A stretch of 64,000 bases of DNA from Thysanoteuthis rhombus (GCA_963457665.1 OY735215.1:41749325-41813324), one strand, 5' to 3'; shown: positions 32,963 to 46,469, counted from the first letter of the stretch. Program-made: numbers and translations. Notes: a model not told the origin generated them from the letters alone.

Positions 32963-33714
32963 CAGCCTCACCGGAATAGAAGCAAACAAGGTGTAACTTG
33001 ACAACTTGTATTCTGACAATGAAAAGTCTAAAACCATCACACCTTTCACTCCTACAAAAAAAAAAAAAAACAGAAAGAAAAGCAAAAATAAAAACAACAA
33101 AAAACACAATTTCCATTTACGTTCCAATAAACATTGTTTATCCTTTCTTAGACCTAAGTCAACAACCAAGCCGTGAAGTTGACACTCCATTACCTGTTTT
33201 TTTTTCTGCCACATACAAACTAATCGTTGTACAACGACTTGGTCAGTTCATGTACAATACACACCTTTACAAAAGCAAATTGCCCAAAGGGCGCTGCTCC
33301 ATCACAAAATGATTGATGATAAGTATATAGGTTGTTTTTATCTGTAACTTTGAGAAGAGTCATTAACATTCCGACTTTGTCTTCTGACAATCTAATCTCT
33401 ACTTCCAATCTTTAGTGTTAAAGCAACGTTCCGGCCAACTTGTTCAATGACCTTCTTCAGGTGTAATGTGTAATATCTGTTAGGGGAAGAAGGTCTCTAT
33501 TATCGGCCTCTTTCTCCGGTAGTGCAAAGCATGAATAAGAAAAAAAAAGAAAAGAGAGAAAAAAAAAAAAAAGAAAGGGGTCGATAAAAAATACTCTCTT
33601 TCCTCACGGATATTACATATTAGACTTGAGAGAGACCGTAGAATCAGTCGGCCAGAACATCGTGTTAACATCACAGATGGAAAGTGGAGATTGGATTGTA
33701 CGGGGAAAAAGCTG
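32963..33714. other. no gene seen
   Basis: Contains A-rich runs at about 33056-33070 and 33540-33575. CTTCTTCAGGTGTAATG near 33450 resembles CTTTCTTCAGGTGAATG near 53697, possibly a short shared repeat. Confidence 0.35.
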
Positions 33715-33965
33715 GAATAAGTTTTTTTTTCAATATTATCGGACTTTGACGTAATCAAAATCACCAATGTAGGTTTTCCCCGCTATCCAAAAAATGGCGT
33801 TCCTTCAAAAAAACCTATCGTATGCCAAAATGGCACAAAGCGGGGACGGAATTACCATGAATTTATTTAAATACAATATTCTCTAGCGTTCCCAGACCCA
33901 ACAATCGTAATGATGGTTTATTAGGCTGAGTCGTTAGAGGTTTGGTCTAGTGCATGACTGACCAG
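33715..33965 (+). repeat. dispersed repeat family D, copy 1
   Basis: Shares CAAAATGGCACAAAGCGG with 36650-36680, and GTTCCCAGACCCA...GGTTTATTAGGCTGAGTCGTT with the GACCAAGAATGG...GTTCATTAGCCTGAATTGTT block near 51415-51460. Confidence 0.55.
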
Positions 33966-34289
33966 ACCTTCATGTTCATTCTTCTGTTTATGCCATATCT
34001 CTGTTAACGATTGCGAAAAAAATCAACAACTAAAAAACAAAAACAAAAAATACAACAACAAAAAAAAAGACGAAAACAAAAACAAAACAAAAAATAATAC
34101 TCTCTTTATTTTGGATCATCCACTTTTCTTCTGCGCTCTTAAATCTTATTCCTGAGTCGGAATCGGAGCTGAGTTCGTTTCTCCCCTGTAACACGAGGAA
34201 CAAAAATGAGATTCATCTTTGCCTAATCAAGCCGTGATTCGGAATAACAACCAAGTGATTGGTAGGTTGCTCTCTTTCCAATATAGACA
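33966..34289. other. no gene seen
   Basis: CAAA-rich run at about 34020-34100, otherwise unassigned. Confidence 0.4.
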
Positions 34290-35080
34290 GGTTGAATCAC
34301 TGGCTTTAATCTTTGTTTTCATTACTTAATGACGCCATTGTTGGCCTCATTTTGAGCAAAAGTGTTTTGCTCATGAGCTTGTGTCATACGTGTTGTAAAC
34401 GAGGTAAGTATTGCGTGAAACGCGTTTTTTTTTCACCCTGGTAAGTCACTTTTTCACATCGACAAACGGCTGCTTATTTCATACTGTATCGCGATGCTGA
34501 TGATATTCCATATTCTTGAGGGGTGGCAATAAACAATATATGTGCTATTTTTCAAGCAGCTTTGGTCAGAATCGGATGTAAAGAAAACCCCGTGTTTGAG
34601 GCTGGTTGGTACATTGTAAGTTGGGCTACTTGGTCCTCTGTAATTATATGCAATGGAGGCAAAAAAAACAAACCAAACAAATAAAAAAACAAACAAAAAA
34701 CAATAGAAAAAAACAAAAAAACAAACAAACTTGAAACAAATTATTTTCCCCCCACCTCGTTACAAGGCATTCTCGGGGCCCACTCACACATGATTCCACT
34801 TGTTCTACCAGGTGGTCATTACTCAAATAAATTCGTCTGTTCTATTTCTCAATTGTAGCACTGTATTAGAAATACTTGTAAGTTATCAGTAACAGAAACA
34901 ACTTGCCCAAGCAGATTGAATCAACTATCCCCACGGGTGGGGTACGTTGACACACTTGTTTTTCTGGATGTCCAAATAATGAAATAACCTCAACAAATGT
35001 TTCAGATCAAAACGACCCATCCAGAGGAAGTCTCTTTTCAATAGCAACTTTTGGTCACATCTTTATCTAACTAGCCCCGG
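34290..35080 (+). repeat. dispersed repeat family E, copy 1 (about 0.8 kb)
   Basis: Collinear with 38940-39722 over almost the whole length. Shared blocks include CAGGTTGAATCACT, ATTTTGAGCAAAAG, GTAAGTCACTTTTTCAC, CTACCAGGTGGTCATTA, TTCTATTTCTCAATT, CAGATTGAATCAACT and TGTTTCAGAT. No ORF is conserved, so this is a non-coding mobile element or an old duplication. Confidence 0.75.
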
Positions 35081-35520
35081 TCTCCCTTACAATATGAACT
35101 CTTGAGTAATCATCTTCAATCGGGATAAAAGTTGGAGAGGAGTTTGACCTTGAGGCAGACAGGTCTCTCTTCTTCGTTTTGGCTCCTAAATATAATTTCT
35201 CCTTAGATAGAGGTTAAGTTCTCCCTTCGTGCGGTTTAATATGTACCTTAGTCCGGGGATCTCAGGGTCGGGGTTGTTTGTTCGCAGGGAAGGCTTCAAA
35301 TATTCCCGATTGTAATAAAATGGTAAAATGAAGTGGCTTAGGAAGGGGGGGATCAAATCCGAGGTTCACGTACATCCAATACAGCCAAGAATATAAAGGG
35401 CATGATTCGTTCATCTGCCCCCACCTGTTGATATCTATCTATCAATTTAATATGCAGATGATCTTGAAATGAATGATGATATATAGAGGGGAAAACAACT
35501 GGAAATGTAGAAATCTATGA
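35081..35520. other. no gene seen
   Basis: Unassigned, with no coding signal. Confidence 0.4.
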
Positions 35521-35760
<240 letters not shown>

Positions 35761-35894
35761 TATGGAAGAAATTGATAGATTGGTCAGTAAATAAATATGG
35801 AGAAGCTGGGCCATCTTTTTCATCCATCGATTGATAGACAAATAGATAAGCAACGCCTGAAATAAATTAGATCAGATTTGGCAATTCTGAAGTG

Positions 35895-35919
35895 TCACAC
35901 ACACACACACACACACATG

Positions 35920-35969
<50 letters not shown>

Positions 35970-35970
35970 T
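35895..35970. repeat. (CA)n(AT)n compound microsatellite
   Basis: CA run at about 35897-35916, then AT runs to about 35970. Confidence 0.95.
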
Positions 35971-36609
35971 ATAATAGGAAATAAAATTATATGTACACAT
36001 GTAAGGAAATAGATATGGCGTGATAGAACGAAACACTGAGATCAATAGATAGAAAGATAGATAGGAACAGACAAGATAAGATAAAAACAACAAGTGAAAT
36101 AAAGAATGCAGATTAAACACAGAAAAAAAAATAAGTAGAAAAATATGAACCCTTTGTGAAATAATTGAACGCTTATGAGATGTTTGTTAAGTCGCCAATA
36201 AGAAAATCAATACTGTTCTTAAATTGTTGCGAACTGTCTGCTTTCATTTCTATTATTTCCCCGCCTTATTTTAGAGCCTATTAATTATGACGAGGTTCAG
36301 ACATTGAAGCCATCTGAAAATAAGGTGAAAAACCCTGAAGGCTATTACCGAAGCTATGCAAAATAGAACTAACAAATCTGTTTATAATATAATTATATAA
36401 CAACGGCTTTTCATAAAACAACGAGATCGACAACGAAGAAAGAGAAAAACAAAACGAGTACAAGGTTGGTGAGGTGATTACCAACGATTGATCCTAAAGA
36501 AAGAAACATTCGATTTGAAAATCAAAGAAAGGTCGTTCTTACTTTTATACTTGAATTTATCCAATTCTTCTTCTATACACATCGACGTAAAAGAAAAGTA
36601 ACAGATAGA
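35971..36609. other. no gene seen
   Basis: Contains a short GATA-like run near 36045-36070; otherwise AT-rich. Confidence 0.4.
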
Positions 36610-36720
36610 CTGGTTTTCCTCACTATCCGAAAGTAAAGTCTTTTTAAAGCCAAAATGGCGTAAAGCGGAGAAGTAGTCATCATAAATTCATTCAAGAAAC
36701 ATTTTTTAAGCATCAACTGA
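36610..36720 (+). repeat. family D-related partial repeat
   Basis: TTTTCCTCACTATCC...AGCCAAAATGGCGTAAAGCGG resembles 33768-33845. Confidence 0.4.
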
Positions 36721-37683
36721 AGAACGTCGTTTTGAAGCTTTCGGAAAATATCTGAAGATCAAAAATGGATAATACATTAACTTGAGGAAATGAACAACAT
36801 TCAGCGCTTAAACATTTGTCTATTTTCTTACCCTATTTGAAAAAAAGTAAGTTTTCCACAGGATAAATAAAGGGGATGAAAAATCGATTTTTTACGAGAA
36901 TTCCAAAAGTAGAGAATCGTGGCTAGTTCCAGCACAATGTTCAACATCTCTAAACGATTTTTATTGAAAATTGACTCCTTATTTGATCCAATTCAAAAGG
37001 ATTACTCTATGATAAATCGCTGTAACCAGGACAAAGTTTTACCGTGTAGTGTTACAGTAAGTAATTGGCTCGTTGAATACAAATACCTTTTTTTTGGCAA
37101 GGAATTTTATTTTAAACCAAGTCGATTTCTTTTTTACAAGTCGCCCAATCGAAGTTGCAAAAGCTGTTAGACTGTTTCATAGCCACAAGACAACCACTAC
37201 TTGTAATATAATAGAGAATAGCCTCGCGTTTAAAATTGAATCGCCTGTACTACACGCGTAATTCTGAGTGGATAGCTCAGATCATTAAACTTGGCACTGT
37301 TTCTTTTCTGCTTATGAATTATTATCCAGCATCGTAGCCTGTGTTGAAAGAGCACAAGAAAATTCAATAAAATTCGAGATTTGATTCAGGATTTGAGCTA
37401 TCATCAGTACAACACATCGGCCAAGAGAAGTCTTCGATAAATCGAAAACCATCAATGGCTTTTACTGCATCGTTCCTGATATAAGTTTTTAAAAGATGAG
37501 AAATTGCAACTTTGGAATCGGCATATCTGGTGGATGATAGATCATGAAACTTTTGCAGGAATTCATATTTAGAAGATAATTGTTGGATTGTGATAAGATC
37601 AAAAAAAGATTTTTTTCCAGGAGACACCATCGAATCTTACTTTGAAAATAAAGACTCAAGTGAAAGAAATTAATGCATCGGAC

Positions 37684-37685
<2 letters not shown>
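36721..37685. other. no gene seen
   Basis: A plus-strand frame of 83 codons at 36919-37170 has no known domain. Part of this DNA (about 36985-37105) loosely resembles 43455-43580 (TTCAAAAGGATT, then a GTGTTACAGTAAG-like block). Confidence 0.35.
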
Positions 37686-37733
<48 letters not shown>

Positions 37734-37847
37734 TAGAGAGAGAGAGAGAATGTATCTGTGTGATTGGGTGTGTGAGTGTGTGTGTGCCAGTGAGAGAGAG
37801 AGAGAGTGTGTGTCTGACTGGGTGTAAGTGTGTGTATGAGAGTGAGA

Positions 37848-37888
<41 letters not shown>

Positions 37889-37930
37889 AGTGAGAAAGTG
37901 AGAATGTGTGTTTTTGAGTGAGAGAGAGAT
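37686..37930. repeat. (GA)n(GT)n compound microsatellite
   Basis: GA run at about 37686-37749, mixed GTGA, then GT at about 37851-37886. Confidence 0.97.
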
Positions 37931-38134
37931 ATCGTTTAATCTTCGATTAATCATTTCAAACCGTTTCTTTGATGAAGACGCAATTGATTTTTGGAGAACA
38001 TCAGGAGACGGGGTGACCAATAATACTCGGTTGAAGCGGTGGAGACGAAGGTCCGACTTGGGGTAGAGCCAACATGGTGTTAGATAGTCTAGATTGTCGA
38101 TGATGTCAGAAGACCGAAAAGAAAATCAGGTGGA

Positions 38135-38218
38135 CAAATGGAGAGCGAGAGAGAAAAATCTACTAAAGGAGAAAGGAAAAGAGAGAAGACAAGGGGTGGA
38201 AAGAAGAAAGGAGGAGTT

Positions 38219-38271
<53 letters not shown>

Positions 38272-38410
38272 AAAAGGAAAAAGGAGAGCGAAAAAAAGGA
38301 GAGAGAAAGTAAGAGATAGAAGAGATGAAAAAATACTTAAAGGGAATGAAGAAGAGATAGACGAAGAAAGAGACGGATAGTCAGACAGAAAGAAAGAAAA
38401 AAAGAAAGGA
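38135..38410 (+). repeat. purine-rich tract with (GA)n
   Basis: A/G-rich plus strand with a pure (GA)n run at about 38220-38270. The Arg-Glu-rich frames are artefacts. Confidence 0.9.
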
Positions 38411-38811
38411 AGAAAAGAAAAATGAGAAAAAGTGCCATAATGATGTGAAAGCTTCATAGAAAAATACGGATACGCTTTCTGGCAAATTGACATCCACACG
38501 AGTCAGGTTGCCTCATAGGTGATTCAACGTTGGTAACAGTCTACCCAATAGAAAGAGAAAATTAGATGCATAATGCTGTTTGAGGCCGAGAGTTTGATTG
38601 AAACATCTTCTTTTTGACATCATACTATATTGTCCGCCAAAGTATGAATTAATACCTGGACTGTGGAATAAAAGCCGGCTAATAAAAAATCGACAGTATT
38701 CCAAATAGAACGCTTAGCCCTTCCTAAACTGAACAAGGAGAGAAATAAGGACTTTGGATTCGAGAACTGAGAAAAAATTATAACCAGTCTCACGTATAGC
38801 CTTACATTTGA
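38411..38811. other. no gene seen
   Basis: Unassigned, with no coding signal. Confidence 0.4.
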
Positions 38812-38929
<118 letters not shown>

Positions 38930-38939
38930 CCGCTGAGGT

Positions 38940-39722
38940 ATTTTGGCACAGGTTGAATCACTTGCTTTGATTTTTGGGTGTACCGCTTGATGGCGCCACT
39001 GTTATCCTAATTTTGAGCAAAAGGTTCAAGTCACTCGTGTTGTATGAAAAGCACATTTCTACAAAGGTAAATAACTTTTTCACTTTCACAAACGAGTGCC
39101 TAGTTCATACTTCATCATGTTTGATGATTGCATAGTTTATATCAATGAAAACGTGTCAATACATCGTACATATGCTACACTCCCAATAGGTTCTGTCAGA
39201 CCTTTTTCTTGGAATTGAACATAAAGAACACCAGGTGTGGGGGGCTGATTGGTAAAATCTAAGTGGGTTTACTTGGTTTTCTATGATTGCAAGCAAATTA
39301 TTGATGTTGTCATTCTTTTCTTATTATTTTTTTTTCCACCTTCAACCTTATTTCAATGCATCGTTGAGGTCCCTACTCATGTTTCTATATGTCCTACCGG
39401 GTGGTCATTATATTTTTGAGATCTTGCTTTTCACTCAAGTACATTCATCTTTCTGATTTGAAATATTCTATTTCTCAATTAGAACACTATAGCGCTACAT
39501 CAATTACACTACATCAATTACACCTGTACCTAATTGCAAGAGAAATAACTGGTTCAATCAGATTGAACTAACTCTCACTACAGATGGGGCAGGTTTGCAC
39601 ACTATTTTCCGAATTTTCGAATCTTGATATAATAGATTGACAGATGTTTCAGATTTAAATGAGGCATTTAAAAGAAATCTCTTTTCCATTGTAACATTAA
39701 GTCATATTTGCATTTTAATGAA
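38940..39722 (+). repeat. dispersed repeat family E, copy 2
   Basis: Direct-orientation partner of 34290-35080, about 4.65 kb away. Its right end runs straight into RTE-type LINE sequence. Confidence 0.75.
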
Positions 39723-39850
39723 TCGATTTCACAGGAGAAGAGTATACAAACAATACATTCTCCCGATCGTCACTTATGGAGCATGGAACCTAACCAAGAG
39801 ACAGTCCTGCAAACTGAGAAGTATGCAACGTGCGCATGAGAGAAGCATGC
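39723..39850 (+). mobile_element. RTE-type LINE fragment, left part
   Basis: Encodes RRVYKQYILPIVTYGAWNLT and KLRSMQRAHERSM, the late RT-ORF motifs of RTE elements. It breaks off at a 1.1-kb tandem-repeat insertion and resumes at 40961. Confidence 0.85.
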
Positions 39851-40960
39851 ATGGTGCGCCATATTGCCCGTCGAATGGGCCAAAGATTGTGTGTGGGTTG
39901 ACATCAAAGACTGAGTGCACCGGTACAAGCGTTAGCCAATGAGGTTTTACTGAGGCTGCGCTTGCTACGCGCATTGGGAGGCCTTTGGACTCGTCCTTCG
40001 GCTCTCCCATTATTACTCGGCCCAGCTGCGGGGTCTCTGTTTCCTGGGGCAGCACTGCTCCATTGCACTTAAAGGAGCAGGTTCCCTGGTGGATGCTTTC
40101 GTGGCAGAGGTTGTCTAGCCATCACTATGCGCTTTTCAACCGTATCTACGTCGGCTGGAGCCACTTTTTGAAGGGTTGCTCCTATTTCTTCCCACGTTAA
40201 CCCCGACCTTGTGTCAAATATTGCTGTGGTAAAACAGTGATTAAATAATGTGCTCTTCCTTTTACTGGCCTATTCTCCAAAGTGTAATATCTGTTCCACG
40301 GCATTGCCCGAGGAGTAAGTACTGACGCCTGCTGAATGGGCTGGAGAAGCTGAGTGTCAAAGACCGAGGGCGCCGGTGCGCTAGCGTTAGCCAATGAAGT
40401 TTAACTGAGGCTGCGTTTGCGCATTGGGGAGCCTTTTGACTCGTCCTTCGGCTCTCCCATTATTACTCGGCCCAGCTGCGGGGTCTCAGTTTCCCTGGGG
40501 CAGCACTGCTCCATTGCACTTAAAGGAGCAGGTCCCCTGGTGGATGCTTTCGCGGATGACGTTGTCTAGCCATTACGATGAACTTTTCAACGGTAACTGC
40601 GTCGGCTGGAGCCATTTTTGGAAGGGATGCTCCTTTTTCTTCCGACGTTAAGCCCGACCTTGTGTCACACATTGCTGTGGTGGGACAGTGATTAAATAGT
40701 GCCCCTTTTCTGGCCTATTCTTCGAGATCAAAGTTTAGTATCTGTTCCATGGTATAGACCGAGGAGTCGGTACTGACACTTGCCCGTCGAACGGGCTGGT
40801 GATTGTGGTGTGGTTGGCATCAAAGACCGAGTGCACCGGAGCGTTAGCCAATGAGGTTTTACTGAGGCTGAGGAAGCGCATTAGGGAGCCTTTGGACTCG
40901 TCCTTCTGCTCTCCAATTATAACTCGGCCCAGCTGCGGGGTCTCTGGGACAGTGATTAAA
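39851..40960. repeat. 456-bp tandem repeat, about 2.4 units, inserted in an RTE copy
   Basis: The landmark GTTAGCCAATGA occurs at 39931, 40386 and 40843, giving a period of about 455-457 bp. Units are GC-richer than the surroundings. The third unit lacks about 240 bp internally, joining GGGGTCTCTG to GGACAGTGATTAAATAG. Each full unit has an open frame of about 70 codons with a shared segment (GSTAPLHLKEQVPWWMLS, later VGWSHF and KGCS), but I recognise no protein family. The identity of the unit is unknown. A satellite-like or composite mobile element is possible. Confidence 0.85.
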
Positions 40961-41303
40961 TAGATGCTCTACCTCACACGGAGAGATCACAAGACAGCAC
41001 AGTATATAAGGAAGAAAACGGTTGTCCGTGACATCATATCAACTATTAAAAAACTCAAATAGCAATGGGCTGGTCATCTTGCAAAAATGAAGGACAAACG
41101 ATGGACATTACGTATCACAACAAGGATCCCTAGAGTTCACATGAGAAACTGAGGCGGACAGAACACAAGATGGAGAGATGAACTAGACAAATTCAGGAAG
41201 TACTGGATCTGCAACGCCCATAAAGGATTGTGGCGATTCCTTGGGATGGTTTATGGCCAACAACGGACGTTAAAAGACTGATGATGATGATGATGATGAT
41301 ATT
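40961..41303 (+). mobile_element. RTE-type LINE fragment, right part
   Basis: Continues the RTE ORF: RDHKTAQYIRKKTVVRDII, then QWAGHLAKMKDKRWTLRIT, NTRWRDELDKFRKYW, CNAHKGLWRFLGMVY and QQRTLKD. It ends in (GAT)n at 41278-41300, the RTE 3' tail. In-frame stops are present. With 39723-39850 it is one 5'-truncated copy. Confidence 0.9.
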
Positions 41304-41335
41304 ATTGTCATCCAAGTGAAAAATGTACCAACTAC

Positions 41336-41360
41336 CATATATATATATATATATATATGA
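41336..41360. repeat. (AT)n array
   Basis: Short AT array. Confidence 0.9.
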
Positions 41361-41739
41361 TAGTCATTATAGATGATCTGAAAAGTCAGATGGTTTTGAG
41401 TAGTACGAGTGAAATGGGCTATCCACAGGTTTCTATAGGTAGGGATCAGTGTGACAGTGGATCTCTCTTTCCCTCTCTGTGTGTTTATATATGAAAGGCT
41501 CCATAACAAAAACATATTATATCCGATTTCTTGAAATGTGAAAAAAAAGGAAAATATTAATCTCATTTAATGAATTCTCCTGCAAAATACAATTTTTTCT
41601 CAACCCGTAGAAAGGCTGCCAATGTGTTATGTGGGAAAAGAAGGCGAACGTAAACAGATAACACTCTGGAGATTTGACTGGGGTGAGTTAACTCAAATTT
41701 GGCGTATAATGCATTTTGCCATTGACCCCTTTATATATA
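41361..41739. other. no gene seen
   Basis: Unassigned. Confidence 0.4.
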
Positions 41740-41777
41740 TGTATCTATCTATCTATCTCTCTCTCTCTATATATATA

Positions 41778-41855
<78 letters not shown>

Positions 41856-41940
41856 TTTCAGCAATTTGATTGTGATTATCCAAATTAATGTCTTTAACAA
41901 GTAGACGTATATACATTTTCATACATACCGATAAACTTGC

Positions 41941-42003
<63 letters not shown>
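41740..42003. repeat. (TATC)n and (AT)n arrays
   Basis: TATC/TC at about 41740-41815 running into AT to 41852; a second (AT)n at about 41943-42003. Confidence 0.95.
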
Positions 42004-42005
<2 letters not shown>

Positions 42006-42553
42006 TGTGTGTGTATGTATGAAGATATATTTCACTATGAAAATATGAATATTAAAATACATGTATAGATATACACATAATTCAACACGCACAGACACGC
42101 ACACTCAGACAAGCACATATATCTATTATTTGAGCAATTTGATACTGATTGTGCATAAAAAATATCCAGACATAGCCTGAGGAATCCTTTGAAAACGCGC
42201 AGTGAATAAATAAATACGTTCACAGAACAAAAAATTGTTCGTAAAAATATAAAGGTCGAATGATTTGACGATCAACAATACCTAAAGGAAAAAGAAAATG
42301 TGAGCGGGAAATGATGACAGCATTTAGAATGAAGATACTAAAAAGAAAACAAAAAACATAAACAGAGAAAAATAACATCGTATAAAAATCAACAATGAAT
42401 AAGAAGAAAAGAACACAAGCGCGCTTTAAAGGTTAGCTTCCGCCAGCGAAATCAAAAGCCTCAGAGGAATGAATTGATTCATTCATTAATAACACTAATG
42501 GCAAAGAACAATAGACAGCGGTCTCATTTAGCCGTGAGGAAAGATAAACAAAA
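42004..42553. other. no gene seen
   Basis: AT-rich and unassigned. Confidence 0.4.
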
Positions 42554-42700
42554 AAATGACGCTGTTTCCAACTTCTTTTCGACTGGATAGAATCAGGCGT
42601 TTTAGGTTAAAAGCGGAAGTAATACTAGAAACTTATTCGTCAACCAATAAACAATTTAGACCTCATTATAAGTTGCTTTTTTGTCGAAGTGTACATTCTA
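42554..42700 (+). repeat. dispersed repeat, copy 1 of a pair
   Basis: AAAATGACGCTGTTTCC...GTCAACCAATAAACA...TGTCGAA block matched in order at 43258-43400. It precedes a 90-codon open frame, which I treat as chance. Confidence 0.65.
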
Positions 42701-43257
42701 AGAAGTTACAAGAATTTGAACAAACTCTGATAAAAAATAAAACAACGACCATGTACAACTTTTATCAACATTTGTATCTGCTTCAAAAATATCATTATTA
42801 TTATAAAGGAATATTTGTTTTCAGTTGATAGAATAGAATACAAATGGAAGAATATCGTCCGAAATGCAATATAATTCATTGGAAAGAGGAAAAACTTATA
42901 TCAAGTGTATGTAATAGTTATAATCATCGTTTAGTCTGCTTTCTTCTTTCTTTCTTTCTTTCTTCCTTCTTGTATATCTTTCTTGCATTCTATTTTTTTC
43001 TATCTCGAAAAATATTTTTTTAAAAAAGAAATAATATGATCGGATGCGACATGATTATTTTTTTTTGCATCATTCCTCTAATCATCTCACACTTATTAAG
43101 GTAACAACTTCCTTCCTTACAAACGCTGCATATCTCACTCTGACCATTTCTTTTTTTGGGTCATTTGATTACTTTCAAACACCTTTAACCTATTCTAATG
43201 TGATCTTAACACGCTATTTTCCCATTCTTAGAACCGTCGACTTACGTTGCAATTAAA
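42701..43257. other. no gene seen
   Basis: Includes a short TTTC run near 42945-42965. Confidence 0.4.
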
Positions 43258-43400
43258 AATGGCGCTGTTTCCTGCGTCCTTTTCACAGGATATAATCAAA
43301 CATTGTATGTTGAAGGGAAAATGAAAGTGAAAGTAGAATCCATCAACCAATAAACATTTAAAACCTAATCATAACTTACCTTTGTGTCGAAATCGATAAG
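43258..43400 (+). repeat. dispersed repeat, copy 2 of a pair
   Basis: AAAATGGCGCTGTTTCC...CATCAACCAATAAACA...TGTCGAA, partner of 42554-42700 about 704 bp upstream. Confidence 0.65.
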
Positions 43401-44485
<1,085 letters not shown>

Positions 44486-44561
44486 GTCGTATCGTTGTTT
44501 CTGCTTAATCTGGATCCTAATGTGGATCACGATAATTTTAAAATTAGATAGCACTAAACAC

Positions 44562-44565
<4 letters not shown>

Positions 44566-44616
<51 letters not shown>
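44566..44616. repeat. (AT)n array
   Basis: AT array following the ATGT run by about 80 bp. Confidence 0.97.
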
Positions 44617-44617
<1 letters not shown>

Positions 44618-44635
44618 GAGAAAATTGATGGATCG

Positions 44636-44845
44636 ATAGAAAAGGAGATAGAGAGAGAGAGAAATTGGTAGAGAAGGAGAGATAAACGGACAAGCAGACA
44701 AGAAAGAATGAAAATGATAAAAAAGAAGAAAAGACAGTGAGAGAGAGAGGATGGGAGATAATGGGAAAAGAGATAGAATGAAACAGGGTGAATGAGAGAG
44801 GGAGAGAGAGAGAAAGAGAAAGAGAGAGATAAAGAGAGAGTGGGA
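44636..44845 (+). repeat. purine-rich GA tract
   Basis: A/G-rich plus strand with many GAGAGA runs. Confidence 0.8.
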
Positions 44846-44914
44846 TGGCCCTTCCTCACAGCATTTCGTTCATTTCCTTAAATACACATGAGCATCAAGA
44901 CAACAAACGGTTAT

Positions 44915-45240
44915 CTCCCCTTTGTCAATGATTGTTAAGATACGTCAGATGTCACGTGACGCCGAACAAGAGGCGGAAATTACCCAGTGTCTTATGGAGG
45001 GGGGCTCCCAACTGAAAACTATCTTGCACGAAGCCTTGTGCATGCGCCTGTATGCACGCACGCAACGTGGGGTACTTCCTGCTTCGTCCAGCCTTCATAC
45101 AATTTACGTTAACGACTTCAAGGCCAGTCGGAAAGAGGATCAAATGATTCGCACCGGCAATTTCGATCATCTGATTCAGTGTTCGGGTTTCATGTGTGTG
45201 CAGGGGTCGGCTTCAGGGTTTCTGATGCCTATTGAAGTAT
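44915..45240. promoter_or_regulatory. GC-richer patch with E-box and ETS-like motifs, weak candidate
   Basis: Carries the perfect palindrome GTCACGTGAC at 44951 (USF/MITF-type E-box), GGCGGAAAT near 44974, GCATGCGCC near 45042 and ACTTCCTG near 45076. An unbroken 121-codon plus frame at 44922-45287 crosses it without a known domain. It may be a promoter or 5' exon, or a degraded repeat. Confidence 0.25.
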
Positions 45241-45529
45241 ACTATTTTTTTATTCATTTATATTTTGCAGCTTATGTTTCACATTGAGAAAAAAAATGAA
45301 TAGAGATAAAAAGTTTATTACAATAATCAGGTCAAAGAAAATTGTTCCGACAGTATCAATATTTCTGATCATTTTTTTGATGAATATAGTAGAAAGTACT
45401 CGACTGTGAGATATTTCTGGAAAATCCTACATCATATCAGAGAATTTACTCAATTTGACTATTTTGTTTTGTTTGATTTATTCATTTTTCCATTTTTTCG
45501 TTTGAATTTGGAAAGTCCTGACGGTGTCA

Positions 45530-45945
45530 GATAAATTTGGCACTCGGCGTCCAAACAACGAGAGACCCATAGTCCTAAAAAGAAGGGTATACATCTGTTG
45601 CTCCCTCCTGATTGTCACCTACGAAGTCGGAACAAAGAAATTAACCAAAAGGCTGACCCTTAATCTAAGAACCATGCAACGTGCACGTGGAATGATCAAA
45701 AGACAGTGCACTATATTAGAAAAATTACAATGGACTGGTCATGTTATGACAAGGGTAGACAACTACTGGACATCACAACTCACGAGTGGATCAAAAGAGA
45801 TTGTATGTGAAACTTTGGCCAACAAAAGTTTAGAAAGCACTGGTTTCGTGAAGCCCTCGATAGAGAGGTCTGGTGAATTCTAGGGGAAGTCTATGTCCAA
45901 CGATAGGAGCTAAAAGGCTGCTGCTGATGATGGCGATGATCGTGG
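45530..45945 (+). mobile_element. RTE-type LINE, 3' fragment
   Basis: Encodes RRVYICCSLLIVTYEVGTKK, then LTKRLTLNLRTMQRARG, then, after an internal deletion, LQWTGHVMTRVDNYWTSQLT and a degraded end before GCTGATGATGGCGATGAT. Compared with 15735-16210 the HERLM...DHKTAQ part is largely missing. It is broken. Confidence 0.85.
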
Positions 45946-45974
45946 ACCACTGCTCACCTTGCTGTTACCTAAGG

Positions 45975-46060
45975 CTGACACTGTGTGTGTGTGTGTGTAC
46001 ATGAATTTATATGTGTGTGTGTGTGAGTGTAGGTGTGCTTGTGAATGTGTGCTTGCGTGT
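45975..46060. repeat. GT-rich microsatellite
   Basis: GTGTGT and GTGTGAGTGTAG runs. Confidence 0.85.
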
Positions 46061-46392
46061 AGTGTTTTTTTTGTTGACTGAACTAATTTCTTTAAATATT
46101 GGACCATTATAGCACAACTTTGGAAAAAATTTGTTGGTCATAAATCTTTGATTTCCATTTTGAAATAAAAACTGGGTAGATCATCAATTTCTGGCACAGT
46201 TTTTGAGTTATCATTTCAGGGGGATAGAATCTTGGCACAAAATATAAATCTTATCTAAATTTTACTTAGATTGAAAAAAATGTTGCCAGTTTTTCTTTAC
46301 TTGTTATATACAGGAATAATAATTATCTGTTAACTTTTGGGAGTGTTCGTTTTCATGGGGAAAGAATTATACACGCATTGAAATACATTATA

Positions 46393-46396
<4 letters not shown>
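46061..46396. other. no gene seen
   Basis: AT-rich and unassigned. Confidence 0.4.

Positions 46397-46462
<66 letters not shown>
46397..46462. repeat. (AT)n array
   Basis: AT array left of SINE-like copy 2. Confidence 0.97.
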
Positions 46463-46464
<2 letters not shown>

Positions 46465-46469
46465 CATTC

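Noticed and set aside
37263-37310. TAGCTCAGATCATTAAACTTGG, A-box-like
   Set aside because: No B box and no stems of a tRNA; a short chance match.
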